DNA from: Archaeoglobus veneficus SNP6
GTDB lineage: Archaea; Halobacteriota; Archaeoglobi; Archaeoglobales; Archaeoglobaceae
Direction: 5' to 3'
Assembly: GCF_000194625.1 (NCBI RefSeq)
Contig: NC_015320.1
Location: 1,658,612-1,722,611 of the forward strand
DNA length: 64,000 nucleotides
Both the position numbers and the translations under genes were made by a program. Below are positions 51,983-60,063 of the stretch, piece by piece (positions within the stretch are counted from its first letter, which is position 1; every line of letters begins with the position of its first letter). The notes under the pieces are model-generated. The model was not told where the DNA came from, searched no databases, and was given only the letters and a program-made list of their open reading frames with translations.

Positions 51983-52651
51983 CTAAAAGAACCATGCAAT
52001 AATCCCCGCAAACAGAAGGGCAGGCAACATATTCCCCACTCTAAGTTTTCTTATCTCAAGAAGGTTCATTCCTATGGCAACGATTAGCAGACCACCAGTT
52101 GCAGAAATTTCGTTCACCACGTGCTCGGTCATGTAAGGGGAGATGAAAGAGGCAATTACACTGAAGAAACCCTGATAAGCAAGAACGCTAAGGCTTGAGA
52201 AGGCCACACCAACGCCGAGGGTTGATGCAAGTGCAATAGATGCGATGCCGTCGAGCATGGACTTCGCGAGAAGCACTGACATGTCTCCCGTCAGCCCCTC
52301 CTGTATGGGGCCAATTATTGCCATTGGGCCAACGCAGTAGAGGAGTGTTGAAGCAACGAATCCTTCAGCAAACTTCGAGCCTTTGAATTTCTCCTCTACG
52401 CGTCTTCCAAAAGCCTCGAGCCTTGCCTCTATTCCCATTGCCTCTCCAGCAGCCGTACCGAGAAGCATGCTCGCTGTAATTACGAGGAAGTTTTCCATTT
52501 TCAAAGCAAGACTTAAGCCGATAAGCATGACTGGAAGGCCAAGGGCATTCATCAAAGACTCCCGCATCCTTTCCGGCATCCTTGAGCCTATGAGTATTCC
52601 TGCAGCACTCGCTGCAAGAACCGTCGCTGCGTTAATCAGCGTACCGAGCAT
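51983..52651 (-). CDS. DUF554 membrane protein (YqgA-like)
   Basis: 222 residues, 6-7 TM helices. GTLINAATVLAASAAGILIGSR (N-terminus), LYCVGPMAIIGPIQEGLTGD and the late MNLLEIRKLRVGNMLPAL are DUF554 signatures. Transport role suspected, substrate unknown. The gene starts ~180 bases from the IS630-type element. Confidence 0.9.
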   Translation of the reverse strand: MLGTLINAATVLAASAAGILIGSRMPERMRESLMNALGLPVMLIGLSLALKMENFLVITASMLLGTAAGEAMGIEARLEAFGRRVEEKFKGSKFAEGFVASTLLYCVGPMAIIGPIQEGLTGDMSVLLAKSMLDGIASIALASTLGVGVAFSSLSVLAYQGFFSVIASFISPYMTEHVVNEISATGGLLIVAIGMNLLEIRKLRVGNMLPALLFAGIIAWFF

Positions 52652-52828
52652 TCATCTACCAAGGCAGGAAGTATTTAAAATGGCTTCCATTTAAATGTAA
52701 ATTAAAGATACGCGTCTCAAAATTTCTGATGAAGATAGATGTTGTTAGCGGTGTTAGTAATGGCAAGGTACGATTTGAAAAAGACGATCCTTGAAACAAT
52801 CTAATGACAAAAAAATTCCAATAAAGTT

Positions 52829-52852
52829 CTAAGTTATGGTCTTGAGCAAAAC
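52829..52852 (+). repeat. Left terminal inverted repeat of IS630-type element
   Basis: Reads CTAAGTTATGGTCTTGAGCA then AAAC. Compared with the reverse complement of 53893-53917, it shares CTAA, TTATGGT and GCAAAAC with a few mismatches and one gap. The element proper starts after the TA at 52830-52831. Confidence 0.7.
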
Positions 52853-53914
52853 TATTTATACTAAAAATAACAACCAAAACCATGGGTAGAAAACGCGTCT
52901 ACGAAGTAGTGAAGCATCTGCCAGCAGAAGAACTCGATAGAAGAATCAAAAGGCTTGAAAAAGACACGAGAGTTCTTAAGAGACTTTACTTCATAAGATA
53001 CCTCTATAAAGGAATGAACGTTGAAGAAGCCGCCGAACTCGTAGGAATTACCAAAGCAACAGGCTACGCATGGCTAAAAAGGTGGAACTCAAAAGGCTAC
53101 GAAGGCTTAATTCCGGAATTTGGAGGAGGAAGGCCAGCAAAACTCACGAAGGAGCAGAAAGAGAAACTCAGAGAGATGCTAAAAGAAGGGGATTCGTGGA
53201 CGACGAAAGAAGTTCAGGAGCTAATTGAAGCTGAGTTTGGAGTTAAGTATTCTTCGTGGCAGGTCAGGAGAATTCTCAGATCTTTTGGCATGAAATACGC
53301 TAAACCTTATCAGAAGGATTACAGAAAGCCCGATAACGCTGAGGACACTTTAAAAAAACCTGGATGAAGCTGAGATTGATCAAGACATCCTAGGATTCAT
53401 TGATGAGATGGCAGTCGAAGCGAATGCAAATACTGCAAGGCTGTGGAGTTTCGGAAAGCCGGTTAAAAGAGTTGCCACGTACGTCAAAGCTAAGGTTTCA
53501 GGATTCTATAGCTTGAACGGAGAGAGCGTAATAGAGTTTCCAGAAAGAAACAGGACTGAAGAATTCATAGCATTTCTAAAAAAGATTAGAGAAGCAAATC
53601 CTGGGAAAAGAATCGTGATCGTTCTCGATAATTTCAGGACGCATCATGCAAAGAAAGTGAGAGAGGAAGCTGAAAAGCTTGATATTGCACTGGTTTATCT
53701 CCCTCCCTACTCTCCCGACTTGAATCCGATTGAGAACGTTTGGAAGAGCGTTAAAAGGTTTGTTTCTGAAGTATCTCCGCTGAATATAGAGGAGCTGAAG
53801 GAAACGATTTCCAAGGCTTTCAGAAAGTTAACTGAATCAATCTCCTTTGCAACGGCTTGGATTGAGAAGTTCTTGGGAGATAAGTTTAAGATGTTTTGCA
53901 CCTAACCATAATTT
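52832..53914 (+). mobile_element. IS630-family insertion sequence
   Basis: About 1.08 kb. Imperfect ~22-base inverted ends (AGTTATGGT...GCAAAAC on the left; AAATTATGGT...GCAAAAC on the right) lie inside a TA at 52830-52831 and a TA at 53915-53916, the target duplication of the IS630/Tc1 group. The single transposase gene fills the interior. It has inserted close to a decayed copy of the Yip1/SpoIIM module. Confidence 0.8.
52882..53905 (+). CDS. IS630-family transposase in two frames
   Basis: Frame 1 (52882-53367) encodes the N-terminal DNA-binding half: HTH NVEEAAELVGITKATGYAWL and a second HTH TTKEVQELIEAEFGVKYSSW. Frame 2, from about 53360, encodes the DDE half: DILGFIDEMAVEAN (first Asp), IVIVLDNFRTHHAKK (second Asp) and LPPYSPDLNPIENVW (Glu). 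The frames meet at TTAAAAAAACC (A7 at 53352-53358). Loss of one A or a +1 shift joins them as TLKNLDEAEIDQ. IS630 elements are known to use A-runs for programmed recoding, so this may be functional rather than broken. Confidence 0.85.
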
Positions 53915-53917
53915 TAG
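53893..53917 (-). repeat. Right terminal inverted repeat of IS630-type element
   Basis: Reads GTTTTGCACCTAACCATAAT then TTTAG. The transposase stop codon TAA (53903-53905) lies inside it. It pairs with the left end as described there. Confidence 0.7.
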
Positions 53918-53961
53918 CCCTTGAAGGGTTTGACGAGGCTATGGAAAAGACCAAGGAACCG

Positions 53962-54066
53962 CTACAATAGTCTTACAACCGAATATACTTGGTACAGCCC
54001 GAAAACTACCGTGGGGATCTACGCAGATATGAATGCTTTCCTCGTCGTCAAATTGCGATGTCTTGG
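53962..54066 (-). pseudogene. Remnant of a Yip1-like gene (C-terminal end)
   Basis: The minus strand reads RNLTTRKAFISA, a stop (TAG), then IPTVVFGLYQVYS up to a TAG at 53962-53964. This closely parallels the C-terminus of the intact Yip1-like protein at 55848-56495 (RNLTTKNAFVSA, L, IPTVAFGLYQVYS). The N-terminal ~180 residues are absent. It lies just behind the IS element. The stretch 54067-54218 holds only the promoter of the next gene (GTTAAATTTTAAATG near 54157-54171). Confidence 0.75.
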
Positions 54067-54218
54067 ATCTATATTTAACTTTTTTGATTTTGTAGCTATA
54101 TAATTTGCTATTCTAACAATTTTAAGTTTCATCATGCCTTGATAATAACAAAAAAGAGTTAAATTTTAAATGAGAGAATGTAGAGAATTAAGTCGGAGCA
54201 CAACATAGAGGTGGTTAA

Positions 54219-54641
54219 ATGTACAGGTTTGCGGTGGAAGATGAGAAGGTACTGATGTGGTTGAGTTTAACTCTGCTATCATTGAGTATTCTTGCAGGTA
54301 TTATAATATTGACGAATTACCGACCTAAAGATATTATGAATGTTGTTTATTTCGTAAGTATATTGTCTTTTGGAGTGGTTGGCATGGCTTTAGTTTATAG
54401 TTCTACACAGGGCAAGATAGCTACCAAATATAAAAATAAACACATTAGATATCTATTAGCTTGTGCCGGGTTTGTTATATACGCTATATCGATTATAGTT
54501 GCATCAAATTTTGTGATCGAGTCCAGTGATCCAATTTCACTGTTTCTTTCTGGGCTAATTATTTTATTTTTCATTGGATTGATTACAACTTATAATAAAT
54601 TAAAGAAGATTTCAAGGGAAGAACGCCATGAATGTGTCTAA
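54219..54641 (+). CDS. Membrane protein with bacteriocin-like leader start
   Basis: 140 residues, four hydrophobic helices. It begins MYRFAVEDEKVLMWLSL, closely similar to the start of the small peptide at 56778 (MYGFARVEDERVVKVLAL). GAGGTGGT precedes the ATG. The stop overlaps the damaged spoIIM copy, as in the intact cluster where a membrane gene overlaps spoIIM. It could be an immunity or maturation protein, or a diverged precursor-like protein; function not known. Confidence 0.65.
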   Translation: MYRFAVEDEKVLMWLSLTLLSLSILAGIIILTNYRPKDIMNVVYFVSILSFGVVGMALVYSSTQGKIATKYKNKHIRYLLACAGFVIYAISIIVASNFVIESSDPISLFLSGLIILFFIGLITTYNKLKKISREERHECV

Positions 54642-55195
54642 AGTGTGCTTGTTAATTTCTTGCTTAATTTATATAATTTCTTTTTTTGTCGGAGTATTCA
54701 TCACCGCCAAGATGAACTCCAATGCTATAGTTTATCTAAGCAGTTAATAAACACAGAACGAGAAAAATAAGTCTCCAGATTTGTTTATGATATTTCTTAA
54801 AAATAATCTTCGTTTAATTTGTTTGATAGTAACTGGGGGATTCGTCTTTGGTTTTCTGACATTTTTAAACCTCTACATTAACGGAATGTATCTTGGAACT
54901 ATGGTAAATAGTGCCGTAGACAAAATAGGCCTCAAAACCATATACCTAATCTTACCCCACGGCATATTCGAAATTCCAGCTATAATCATAGCGGGAGCTG
55001 CTGGCTTCAAGATACCCTACGAAATCATCCGATATTTAGCTGGCAAGAAGGAAAAAATCCTGACAAAACAAGATATCAAGGAATATCTAATCTTTAGCTT
55101 TAATCTCCATCGTATTAATAATCATAGCAGCATGGATTGAGGCAAATGTAACGTTGAAGATTGCTCAAGCGATGCTGAAGACGAAAGGTATTTGA
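54628..55195 (+). pseudogene. SpoIIM/DUF95-like gene, decayed copy
   Basis: An ATG at 54628 opens MNVSKVCLLISCLIYIISFF, a first TM helix, then two TAA stops (54745-54750). The same frame resumes from about 54751 and covers the family core (LPHGIFEIPAIIIAGAAGFK). After EYL at ~55088 the frame slips by one base; the correct continuation SLALISIVLIIIAAWIEANV runs to a TGA at 55193-55195. Compared with the intact copy at 57360-57950 it has two nonsense codons and a frameshift, so it is probably inactive. Confidence 0.78.
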
Positions 55196-55218
55196 AGATT
55201 TGAGGTGATTTAAAAAGC

Positions 55219-55422
55219 ATGACAAAAGTAATTGAGGTGATATATGAAAAAGGGGTTCTCAAACCCCTTGAAAAGATCGATCTGAAAGAAGGAGAGAAAA
55301 TAAAAATAGAAATAAAAAGGAACATAAATCACCTGAGAGGAAAGTACGGAAAAGTCAAGAAGACCGAATTATTAAAATTAAAGGACGAAATTTATGACAG
55401 AAGAAGCCATATTTGTAGATAG
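55219..55422 (+). CDS. DUF104-type antitoxin
   Basis: 67 residues. [20 protein letters not shown] and [13 protein letters not shown] are the beta-barrel signature of the archaeal DUF104 (AF2212-like) antitoxin family. GAGGTGATTT lies upstream. The end overlaps the PIN toxin start by 29 bases. Confidence 0.88.
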   Translation: MTKVIEVIYEKGVLKPLEKIDLKEGEKIKIEIKRNINHLRGKYGKVKKTELLKLKDEIYDRRSHICR

Positions 55423-55843
55423 CTCTGTATTTCTAGCGTTTTTTGTAGATGGTGTGGATATTTTTGAAAAACTTAAAGGTAGGTTTGTTACCTCGATAAA
55501 TGTTGTTGAGGAGGTAGCATACGTCCTGATAAAGGAGAAAGCAAAAGAAGTAACGGGAATCGAAAAACACTATGATCTGCTAACGTATTTAAGGGAGAAT
55601 CCAAAAATTACGGCAGAAATTGCAAAAGAAGTTATTTCTGATATCTCAAGCGTCCTTGATTTCCTAGAAATTACAGTCTTACCTCCTGCAAAACATACAG
55701 ATATGTTTGATGTTATCGAAGCCTATGGCATGCTTCCAAACGATGCTTTAATTGCTGCTACATGCAAATATCACGGAATAAAGAGGATAGCAACCTTCGA
55801 TGGTGATTTCAAGAGAGTCGATTTCCTTGAAGTTATTGATTAA
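55394..55843 (+). CDS. PIN-domain toxin (VapC-like)
   Basis: 149 residues. [36 protein letters not shown] and [11 protein letters not shown] give the PIN acidic pattern. Paired with the DUF104 antitoxin upstream. The pair sits between the decayed and the intact Yip1/SpoIIM modules. Confidence 0.9.
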   Translation: MTEEAIFVDSSVFLAFFVDGVDIFEKLKGRFVTSINVVEEVAYVLIKEKAKEVTGIEKHYDLLTYLRENPKITAEIAKEVISDISSVLDFLEITVLPPAKHTDMFDVIEAYGMLPNDALIAATCKYHGIKRIATFDGDFKRVDFLEVID

Positions 55844-55847
55844 AGAA

Positions 55848-56495
55848 TCATAGAAGTATAGTAATCGAGTAAACTTGGTAAAGTCCGAACGCAACTGTGG
55901 GAATAAGTGCCGAGACAAAAGCATTCTTAGTCGTCAGATTTCGGGCATGCTTTATTGCAAATGTCCACAGTGTTAAAGACCATACGGTTATTGCCAGATT
56001 TATGATTAGGTTGGAGTAAATTAAATCCTGCGGGAGGATAGATAGCAAAATGGACTTCATAATTTCCGGGTTCTGCTGTAACTGTTCCATGCTAATCTTC
56101 GGAACTTCTGCATTTGATATGTAGTAGGCTGACATGGGAATAGTCACAAGAGAGCCGACAAGCGAAGGTAGGAAGCCGTAACCAGTAAACTCGAAGGTTC
56201 TTCTGAATGAGCCTTTGCCGTCAAATAATGCTGACAGTCCGTGCATAATTACCGCTAATATCAACCAGACCGCAAAGATGCCGATAAAAGAGCTGACTAT
56301 GCCGATGTACGCTCCTACTGTGAAAAATTTAGCTATTTCAGTAGGAAAAGCCTGAGAAATCTTAGTTACAAGCAAATACTGATACGCTGAAACCAGAATT
56401 GCCAAAACAATTACGATTATCATCGGTTTCCTTATTCTAACTTCTCCCTCCTTCAGATCTTCAAAAAACCTGTCAGGGTTCGTTATCAGCTTCAT
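55848..56495 (-). CDS. Yip1-domain membrane protein
   Basis: 215 residues, five TM helices, beginning MKLITNPDRFFEDLK, the archaeal Yip1-type N-terminus, and containing FRRTFEFTGYGFLPSLVGS. An in-frame ATG at 56528 overlaps a TATA box (TTTAAATAT on the minus strand, 56515-56525), so the start is put at 56495, leaderless. It is divergent from the peptide gene at 56778 with paired direct repeats between them. The remnant at 53962 shows that the same gene once stood before the decayed module too. Confidence 0.82.
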   Translation of the reverse strand: MKLITNPDRFFEDLKEGEVRIRKPMIIVIVLAILVSAYQYLLVTKISQAFPTEIAKFFTVGAYIGIVSSFIGIFAVWLILAVIMHGLSALFDGKGSFRRTFEFTGYGFLPSLVGSLVTIPMSAYYISNAEVPKISMEQLQQNPEIMKSILLSILPQDLIYSNLIINLAITVWSLTLWTFAIKHARNLTTKNAFVSALIPTVAFGLYQVYSITILL

Positions 56496-56572
56496 GGCAA
56501 ACCGGAATACTAACGGATATTTAAACATTTAGGTTAATTAAATGAAAAATAAAAATTTGTAAGTTTCATACT

Positions 56573-56610
56573 TTTGGATAATTCTCACAGGTTTGGAAAA
56601 TTCTCACGGG
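56573..56610. promoter_or_regulatory. Two tandem 19-bp direct repeats between divergent genes
   Basis: TTTGGATAATTCTCACAGG (56573-56591) and TTTGGAAAATTCTCACGGG (56592-56610) match at 17 of 19 positions with no gap. They lie between the Yip1-like gene (minus) and the bacteriocin-like peptide gene (plus), ~110 bases upstream of the peptide gene's TATA box. They look like adjacent operator sites for a regulator of the cluster. Confidence 0.6.
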
Positions 56611-56719
56611 TTGAAACACACATTAATTACGTTATGAGCATAAAATTAATTTTTAAATTTTTTAAACTTTGAGTAAAGTTTCATAGTATGGAAAATGTAA
56701 AAAAGTATTGTTGGATAAA

Positions 56720-56730
56720 TTTTTATATAT
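56720..56730 (+). promoter_or_regulatory. TATA box of the peptide gene
   Basis: TTTTTATATAT at 56720-56730, preceded by a purine-containing BRE-like GGATAAA, would start transcription near 56753. That leaves a ~25-base leader containing the strong RBS GGAGGT (56766-56771) before the ATG at 56778. Confidence 0.6.
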
Positions 56731-56777
56731 CAGAAGTTAACAAGATATGCCGAAGCATGGCGTAAGGAGGTATGGAA

Positions 56778-57047
56778 ATGTACGGGTTTGCGAGGGTTGA
56801 GGACGAGAGGGTTGTGAAAGTGCTTGCTTTGATGGGGTTGCTGGCGATGGTTGGGATGGCAGTGATGCCTGTAGTCGTCGGGGATGTCGGAGCCGCATTA
56901 GCCGGTGCATATGCAGGCTATACAGCTCCGGACCAGATAAGCGCAATACTTGGCGGTGCAACCAGTGGCTGGTTCGTTGGCGTAGCAGCAGCGGGATTGT
57001 TTTGGGCTGGTGTGCCCTTCGCCGTAGCTTTAGCACTTGGCCTCTAA
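56778..57047 (+). CDS. Putative circular-bacteriocin-like precursor peptide
   Basis: 89 residues: a short charged head MYGFARVEDERVVK, then only hydrophobic, Ala/Gly-rich sequence to the C-terminus (ISAILGGATSGWFVGVAAAG, VPFAVALALGL). After K14 there is no Lys, Arg, His or Cys. Leader plus amphipathic/hydrophobic helical core, and the GVPFAVA segment near the end, resemble class II circular bacteriocins such as gassericin A (GVTLPAW). The ATG at 56778 has GGAGGT 6 bases upstream; an ATG at 56772 directly abuts the RBS. The next genes (small membrane protein, SpoIIM/DUF95, ABC exporter) match such clusters. It could instead be an unrelated small membrane protein. Confidence 0.6.
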   Translation: MYGFARVEDERVVKVLALMGLLAMVGMAVMPVVVGDVGAALAGAYAGYTAPDQISAILGGATSGWFVGVAAAGLFWAGVPFAVALALGL

Positions 57048-57084
57048 TCATAATTTTTTTATTAGCCAAAAAAGGTGAAAGACA

Positions 57085-57378
57085 ATGATTAAACCAATAA
57101 TAAACATACTCTTTTTCCCAGAGGCGTGGATATACAACCTATCTAAAAGACAAAAAAATGTAAATAGTGATTTGTCCAATAGACTACTAGCTTTATCAGT
57201 CCTCTGGCTGTTATTTAAGATAGGTATTATTGTAGTCGCAGTATTGAAGGTCGTTTTCGAAGTTAAATTACTGACAAGAACTACAGATGTATTTATCTAC
57301 CTCGGAGCGTTAGTAGTTCTTTTAACTGTTACTTCAATAAGCTTGCGCAAGGAGCAACCATGGAAAGTAGAAAACTGA
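57085..57378 (+). CDS. Small membrane protein of the peptide cluster
   Basis: 97 residues with hydrophobic segments at about 35-58 and 68-84. AAGGTGA precedes the ATG. It overlaps spoIIM by 19 bases. In circular bacteriocin loci a small hydrophobic protein in this position commonly gives immunity; whether that holds here is inference. No family recognised. Confidence 0.65.
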   Translation: MIKPIINILFFPEAWIYNLSKRQKNVNSDLSNRLLALSVLWLLFKIGIIVVAVLKVVFEVKLLTRTTDVFIYLGALVVLLTVTSISLRKEQPWKVEN

Positions 57379-57950
57379 ACCGCATTAAAAGCAATGGTAT
57401 TGTAATCTTACTTTCGGCTATATGTTATTTTTCTGGGTTTTTTGCAATAATTACTCACATCCACCCGCCAGCCCATATGAGTTCTGCAAATATCCAAACG
57501 TTTTCAAATGACATAAAAGATATATCCGATACGAATTTTAATAAAATAGTTAAGACTAATACTTCTCTTATAGCATTATTGTTATTAGGTTCACTTTCAA
57601 TGGGTTTGACAACTTTACTAAATTTAACTATAAATGGCGCTTCTCTTGGTATTCTCATCGCAACAAGTATTCAAAATGGTGCAACAGCTGGTGAGATTAT
57701 CCTTTTAACAACCCCACACGGCATATTCGAAATCCCCGCCATAATCATAGCAGGAGCAGCAGGTTTCAAAATTCCCTATGAAATCATAAGATATTTAGCG
57801 GGTAGAAAAGAGCAAATTCTGACAAAAGAAGACATCAAAGAATACTCCACAATGGCTTTAATCTCCATCATTTTAATAGTAATAGCAGCATGGATAGAGG
57901 CAAATGTAACTCTAAAAATCGCCGAAGAGATGATTAAATCCAGTAGGTAG
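57360..57950 (+). CDS. SpoIIM/DUF95 membrane protein
   Basis: 196 residues, 4-5 TM helices. LNLTINGASLGILIATS and TPHGIFEIPAIIIAGAAGFK are the DUF95 signature, followed by AAWIEANVTLKIAEEM. DUF95 proteins occur in all well-studied circular bacteriocin clusters (for example AS-48C) and contribute to maturation/secretion. They also occur elsewhere in archaea with ABC exporters. Intact paralogue of the damaged gene at 54628. Confidence 0.85.
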   Translation: MESRKLNRIKSNGIVILLSAICYFSGFFAIITHIHPPAHMSSANIQTFSNDIKDISDTNFNKIVKTNTSLIALLLLGSLSMGLTTLLNLTINGASLGILIATSIQNGATAGEIILLTTPHGIFEIPAIIIAGAAGFKIPYEIIRYLAGRKEQILTKEDIKEYSTMALISIILIVIAAWIEANVTLKIAEEMIKSSR

Positions 57951-58035
57951 TGAGGATGAAATGCTGGTGGAAAACTCAAAAAGTCAAAATCAGACCAGAA
58001 GAAAAACTTTTAACCAGCTAAAGAGGTGCAGGAGT

Positions 58036-59373
58036 ATGAAAAGACTTTTGCTGGCCTTACTAACGCTACTTGTACTCCTAACCCTCACCACACCGGCTTC
58101 AGCCCACATAGTCGCAAGCGTAGAACTCAGACCAAGTGTTCTGCTGCCGGGCGACACCGCATACGGCACCCTCACACTCACGAACAAGGGAACGACAAGC
58201 ATCAAGGTAACGGGTGTCACGTTCTTCTCCGATCTAAAGGTTGAGCCAAAGAGCATCTCCTCGATAGGTTACATCCCACCAGCAGGAAGCTACGAGTTGC
58301 CATTCAGGATTAATGCCGAGAAGGTGGGCCTGTACACTGTTGAAGCTCACATATACACCACCAACGGTACGCTAAAGCAGATAATCCTGATCGACGTCAG
58401 AGATCTGATGCCCGAGATTGTATTAACATCAGCCATAACGCTAAACGAGGTTAATACAGTCCAATTCACTCTTTCCGACCCTATAGGTGTTAGCAACGTC
58501 AAAATAGAGCCCCTCTTCGATGCTGAGCCGAAGGTTATCTATCTGAGTGATTCGGAAGGAGTGTTTACGTACTATGCCTCCGAGAAGAAGGAACTAAGCT
58601 TCAAGATAAGTTTCTACAACGGTGAAAATTACCACGAAATAGTCCAGACTATCACGCCGGAATACAGGGAAAGCAAGGGTGTCCTCCTAAACGTGTCGCT
58701 GCCATACAACGTGGTTCCACTAAAGGATGTCGTTCCGGTCAAAGTTGAGATAACGAACCTCAGAAACGACGCAATTTACTCAATTCAGGTTACTGTAAAG
58801 ACTGATAACTTCACAAAAACGACCCAAATAGCGTCGCTGAACAGCATGGGCAGCAGCCAGATCAGTTTTCTCTGTCCTGCTGAAAAACCTGGCGAACAGA
58901 CCATACTAATCTGCGTCAGTTACAGAGATTGCCTCAACAACGAATACAGCACAGAAAAGCACGTTTCAGTTCAGATACTCAACGAGAAGGCTGTTGTCGT
59001 CAGCAACATAGATGTGGAGTGGGACAACGGCCTCAAAATTTCGGGAGATGTGAGCAACAGCGGGAAGAGTAAAGTCTACAACGTCATGCTCGCACTGCTG
59101 GCCGACAGGGCTGTAAAGACCTACTACCTCGGTACGATAGATCCATCGGACTTTGACACATTTGAGTTCACCGCCGAGAACGTGACATCTGCAAAATTAC
59201 TCGTTACATGGAATAACGAGCTGGGAGAAAAGGTTGAGGAAGTTCTACCCCTTGAAATTCCCTCCAAACCCGAATTCAGGACACAGTCCAGTCCGGCTGT
59301 TATTGTGGTGAGTGTCGTTGTCCTTGTAATCGTTGTTGCCATCGTAGCCATCGCATGGGTAAGGCGAAGATGA
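58036..59373 (+). CDS. Secreted membrane-anchored CARDB/COG1361-like protein
   Basis: 445 residues from the ATG at 58036 (GGAGT upstream; the frame is open to 57961). Signal peptide LLLALLTLLVLLTLTTPASA; several Ig-like beta-sandwich repeats with VELRPSVLLPGDTAYGTLTL and PVKVEITNLRNDAIYSI; a C-terminal TM (VIVVSVVVLVIVVAIVAIAW) and RRR tail. It overlaps the ATPase start by ATGA. It fills the place of the membrane-fusion-like component of ABC exporters such as As-48F. Confidence 0.8.
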   Translation: MKRLLLALLTLLVLLTLTTPASAHIVASVELRPSVLLPGDTAYGTLTLTNKGTTSIKVTGVTFFSDLKVEPKSISSIGYIPPAGSYELPFRINAEKVGLYTVEAHIYTTNGTLKQIILIDVRDLMPEIVLTSAITLNEVNTVQFTLSDPIGVSNVKIEPLFDAEPKVIYLSDSEGVFTYYASEKKELSFKISFYNGENYHEIVQTITPEYRESKGVLLNVSLPYNVVPLKDVVPVKVEITNLRNDAIYSIQVTVKTDNFTKTTQIASLNSMGSSQISFLCPAEKPGEQTILICVSYRDCLNNEYSTEKHVSVQILNEKAVVVSNIDVEWDNGLKISGDVSNSGKSKVYNVMLALLADRAVKTYYLGTIDPSDFDTFEFTAENVTSAKLLVTWNNELGEKVEEVLPLEIPSKPEFRTQSSPAVIVVSVVVLVIVVAIVAIAWVRRR

Positions 59374-60059
59374 AAGACGTGGTTATCGAGCTCCAGAACG
59401 TAAAAAAAGTCTACAAAACCGGAGCCGCAGAGGTTTACGCCCTCAACGGAGTGAGCATGAGCGTGGAACGAGGAGACTTCATAGCCATCATGGGCCCATC
59501 AGGAAGCGGGAAGTCGACGCTCCTCAACCTCATCGGCTGCCTGGACAAACCTACAGAGGGTAGAGTAATCATAAACGGCGTTGATACATCGAACCTAACA
59601 GACAAGCAGCTTACGGAACTCAGGAGAGACACGATAGGCTTTATCTTCCAGCACTACAACCTGATTCCAACGCTTACGGCATTTGAGAACGTTGAGCTGC
59701 CGATGATATTCAAAGGTGTACCCAAAGCAGAGCGAGAGGAGCGAGCAAGAGAACTTCTGAAGCTCGTAGGACTCGAAAGAGAAATGCACAGAAAACCAAA
59801 AGAACTAAGCGGTGGGCAGCAGCAGAGAGTTGCCATAGCAAGAGCATTAGCCAACAAACCCTCAATCCTGTTGTGTGACGAGCCGACAGGCAACCTCGAC
59901 ACGAAAAGCGGAAGGGCAATCATGGAGATTATTAAAGGGCTGAACGAGGAAGGCGTTACAGTCGTGCTCGTAACCCACGACCCTGCAGTTGCTGGATTTG
60001 CTGAAAGGGTCGTTAGAATCGTTGATGGTGTGCTTGTCGAGAGTGTGCAGCAGGTGTGA
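59370..60059 (+). CDS. ABC transporter ATPase (MacB/LolD type)
   Basis: 229 residues. GPSGSGKSTLLNLIG (Walker A), LSGGQQQRVAIARAL (signature), ILLCDEPTGNLDTK (Walker B), VTHDP (H-loop). The PTGNLD motif is typical of the LolD/MacB group that works with FtsX-like permeases. The ATG at 59370 overlaps the preceding stop (ATGA). The permease starts 5 bases after its stop. Confidence 0.95.
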   Translation: MKDVVIELQNVKKVYKTGAAEVYALNGVSMSVERGDFIAIMGPSGSGKSTLLNLIGCLDKPTEGRVIINGVDTSNLTDKQLTELRRDTIGFIFQHYNLIPTLTAFENVELPMIFKGVPKAEREERARELLKLVGLEREMHRKPKELSGGQQQRVAIARALANKPSILLCDEPTGNLDTKSGRAIMEIIKGLNEEGVTVVLVTHDPAVAGFAERVVRIVDGVLVESVQQV

Positions 60060-60063
60060 CAGC

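Noticed and set aside
53921-54103. 60-codon plus-strand frame after the IS element
   Set aside because: It is the antisense of the Yip1 remnant read on the minus strand.
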